Positions 62,478 through 64,000 of a stretch of DNA of 64,000 nt are shown here, in pieces. The position numbers and the translations under genes are program-made. Numbering within the stretch: position 1 is the first letter of the stretch; each line of letters begins with the position of its first letter. The notes beneath the pieces are model-generated. The model ran no database searches, was not told the origin of the DNA, and saw only the letters and a program-made list of their open reading frames with translations. Origin of the DNA: JAGNRR01 sp964389575 (GTDB lineage: Bacteria > Bacteroidota > Bacteroidia > Chitinophagales > Chitinophagaceae); assembly GCA_964389575.1 (NCBI GenBank), contig CAYMFF010000006.1:4253-68252 (forward strand), in the 5' to 3' direction.

Positions 62478-63770
62478 ATGAAAAAATATATTCTAATAGT
62501 AAGTTTATTCTTTGTTTCATTATTAAGCTTGGATGCCCAAACCAGTTGGACAAAAGATTATGTCGACCAAAATTTTTATGTCAAGTGCATCGAGTTTAAC
62601 TCCAGTTACTTTTGCAATAATTTAAGTAGCCGTACGCTAATAAAAACTGATTTAAATGGAGATACCATTTTTCAAAAGAACTTAAATTTTACAGGAAACT
62701 TATCTGCTTTCTACCCTGCCGATATGGTGAAAACATTTGACAATAAATTACTATTAGCTGGTCACGTAAATCCCAATTCAAGTAATGAGAAGCTTCATGT
62801 AGTTTTAATCGACTCTAACGCTCAGGTTTTAAAAATTGATTCTTTTTTAAATACAAGCCCAAATGGCAATCGTGCCAAAATAATCAATACAATAGATTCT
62901 GGATATGCCGTTATTAGTGAAAATGCATTGCAAGGATATCTAATTAAAATTGATAAATATAGAAATTTTGTTTTCAGACAAAACTTCGGATATAACTTGA
63001 TGTATCCGAGTGATTTAATTCAATTGCAAAATGGAGACTTTTACGGCTGTGGCTACCGAACACTTCCTTCTCATAAAAGTTTTATTTTTTGTACAGACTC
63101 TTTAGGAGCATTAAAATGGACAGTTGATAATCAAAGTACATCGATTAGTTATTTCAGGAGTTTGGTGAAGTTTAAGGATAAACTCTATATTACTGGTGGA
63201 AATCAAACTAATCAGGCAATCGTATTTAAATATGATACAACAGGACAGGCCAACGGGAGCTTATCTTTTAATTATCCAGGAGTTTTAGGAGAATTAAAAG
63301 TTTCCGGCGATTCCAATTTATTGGCATTAGCTCTCCTTCTAAATGATACTGTTTCAGTGATAAGATTTGATACATTGGGTAATGTAAATTTCAAGCACAA
63401 CACAACTGTTACCAGTAATGGCCAATCGGGTAATTTTTTCATTGACAAAAATGGCGACTATTTATATTGTGGCAGTAGAAATTCACAGACATTTTTAACT
63501 AAAATAATTAATGGCTATCCGTTATCAGTTAATGAAATATTGCGAAACAATTTAGTCATATACCCAAATCCAATTACTTCAAATTATTTTAATTTAAATT
63601 CAAGTGAACAATTTGATGATTTTAAAATATTTAATTATTCTGGACAAATAATTCAAAAAGGCAAACTGTTTAATCAAATTGGTCACATAAAACCTATTAG
63701 TGTAGGCAATTATCTTATTAAGTTATCTAATAAAAACAAAATCATCTATAGCAAAATAGAAATAAGATAA
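62478..63770 (+). CDS. Secreted type IX cargo protein of unknown function
   Basis: 430 residues from the ATG at 62478 (MKKYILIVSLFFVSLLSLDAQ, a clear signal peptide); the ATG at 62442 would precede it with 12 polar residues. The body (about 25-345) is a repetitive beta-rich region with IDSNAQVLKID, KYDTTGQANG and RFDTLGNVNF units, resembling a seven-bladed propeller of the delta-60-repeat or PQQ type. It ends in a type A sorting domain (VIYPNPITSNYFNL, about 355-430). No enzymatic motif is visible. It is probably a surface or released binding protein. Confidence 0.82.
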   Translation: MKKYILIVSLFFVSLLSLDAQTSWTKDYVDQNFYVKCIEFNSSYFCNNLSSRTLIKTDLNGDTIFQKNLNFTGNLSAFYPADMVKTFDNKLLLAGHVNPNSSNEKLHVVLIDSNAQVLKIDSFLNTSPNGNRAKIINTIDSGYAVISENALQGYLIKIDKYRNFVFRQNFGYNLMYPSDLIQLQNGDFYGCGYRTLPSHKSFIFCTDSLGALKWTVDNQSTSISYFRSLVKFKDKLYITGGNQTNQAIVFKYDTTGQANGSLSFNYPGVLGELKVSGDSNLLALALLLNDTVSVIRFDTLGNVNFKHNTTVTSNGQSGNFFIDKNGDYLYCGSRNSQTFLTKIINGYPLSVNEILRNNLVIYPNPITSNYFNLNSSEQFDDFKIFNYSGQIIQKGKLFNQIGHIKPISVGNYLIKLSNKNKIIYSKIEIR

Positions 63771-63838
63771 CAACTCCTACTAACAAGAGCTATAAGTAAT
63801 GCGAGCAAAACACAACCCGAAACTGCATTACTATCAAA

Positions 63839-63866
63839 CCGCCAAAGCTCCGCTTTAGCTTTGCGG
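63839..63866. repeat. Hairpin downstream of the last gene
   Basis: CCGC-C-AAAGCT (63839-63849) pairs with AGCTTT-GCGG (63857-63866), with one bulged C. No T-run follows on either side, so it is more a palindromic repeat than a terminator. Its right arm contains the -33 TTTG of the next promoter. Confidence 0.5.
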
Positions 63867-63892
63867 TAAAATAAAGCAAAACCGTATCTTTG
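63860..63892 (+). promoter_or_regulatory. Consensus promoter near the window end
   Basis: TTTG (63860-63863), 21 bases, then TATCTTTG (63885-63892) match the -33/-7 consensus. Downstream to 64000 only tiny frames are visible (ATG at 63911 followed by AAT TAG), so the product lies beyond the window or is non-coding. Confidence 0.6.
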
Positions 63893-64000
63893 GCTAACAA
63901 CATAACAGCTATGAATTAGTGCTCCGAAACTCCGCACTGAATTCTATGAGTATTCCAAATGTTTTTAAATCTATTTTTTGAACATTGCAATTCCATTCTT

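Noticed and set aside
63746..63937. Minus-strand frame of 63 codons at the window end
   Set aside because: It reads through the hairpin and promoter region, overlaps the end of the type IX cargo gene and shows no protein-like features.

Overview
The window is a 64 kb AT-rich stretch from a Bacteroidota genome. Two runs of exactly 100 N (1796-1895 and 51295-51394) show that it is a scaffold, probably assembled from a metagenome or single cell. The phylum call rests on several things: a fused secDF gene; the type IX secretion genes porV and porU with several secreted proteins carrying the type A C-terminal sorting domain; bacillithiol-type bshB1; DUF4294, DUF3667 and DUF819 genes; and start codons preceded by TAnnTTTG (-7) boxes rather than Shine-Dalgarno sites. 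I cannot place it below phylum. I recognised no rRNA, tRNA, CRISPR array, transposase or phage gene.

Layout. 1-6900: two paralogous secreted BNR/sortilin-type beta-propeller proteins flank a three-gene heptose block (gmhA, a sugar-nucleotidyltransferase-like gene that has lost its signature residues, and a GmhB-like HAD phosphatase). 6994-31425: mostly housekeeping genes (secDF, a TonB-dependent receptor, an AlkD-like repair protein, a DUF819 transporter, purD, DUF4294, bshB1, an L,D-transpeptidase, an aspartate-type aminotransferase, a LOG-family protein, ispD, the porV-porU pair, tyrS, a phosphodiesterase and a small-molecule kinase).

31450-39000 is an accessory region. It holds decayed duplicated secreted-protein genes, an AAA ATPase/subtilisin-like protease pair that matches the IetAS antiphage or plasmid-stability layout, a conserved-looking RNA hairpin element, several families of small palindromic repeats, and a cystathionine-synthase-like PLP enzyme whose coding frame has absorbed such palindromes.

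41722-50996 is the most unusual block. Six genes on one strand encode a long coiled-coil protein, an unrecognised cytosolic protein, an AAA+ ATPase with an atypical Walker B, a second unrecognised protein and two membrane proteins. A 23S-rRNA-intervening-type four-helix-bundle gene interrupts the block, and a lipoprotein pseudogene trails it. This is my best candidate for an undescribed system, probably a membrane-associated AAA+ machine.

51000-64000 encodes envelope and exported proteins: an M23 peptidase with a type IX sorting tail, an exported PEP-synthase/dikinase-like protein, a YiiX-type cysteine hydrolase, a sulfatase, an MscS channel, a GT2 glycosyltransferase, a YdeI/OmpD-associated protein and another type IX cargo. 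Promoters could be read at several genes, and many place the transcription start at or within a few bases of the ATG.
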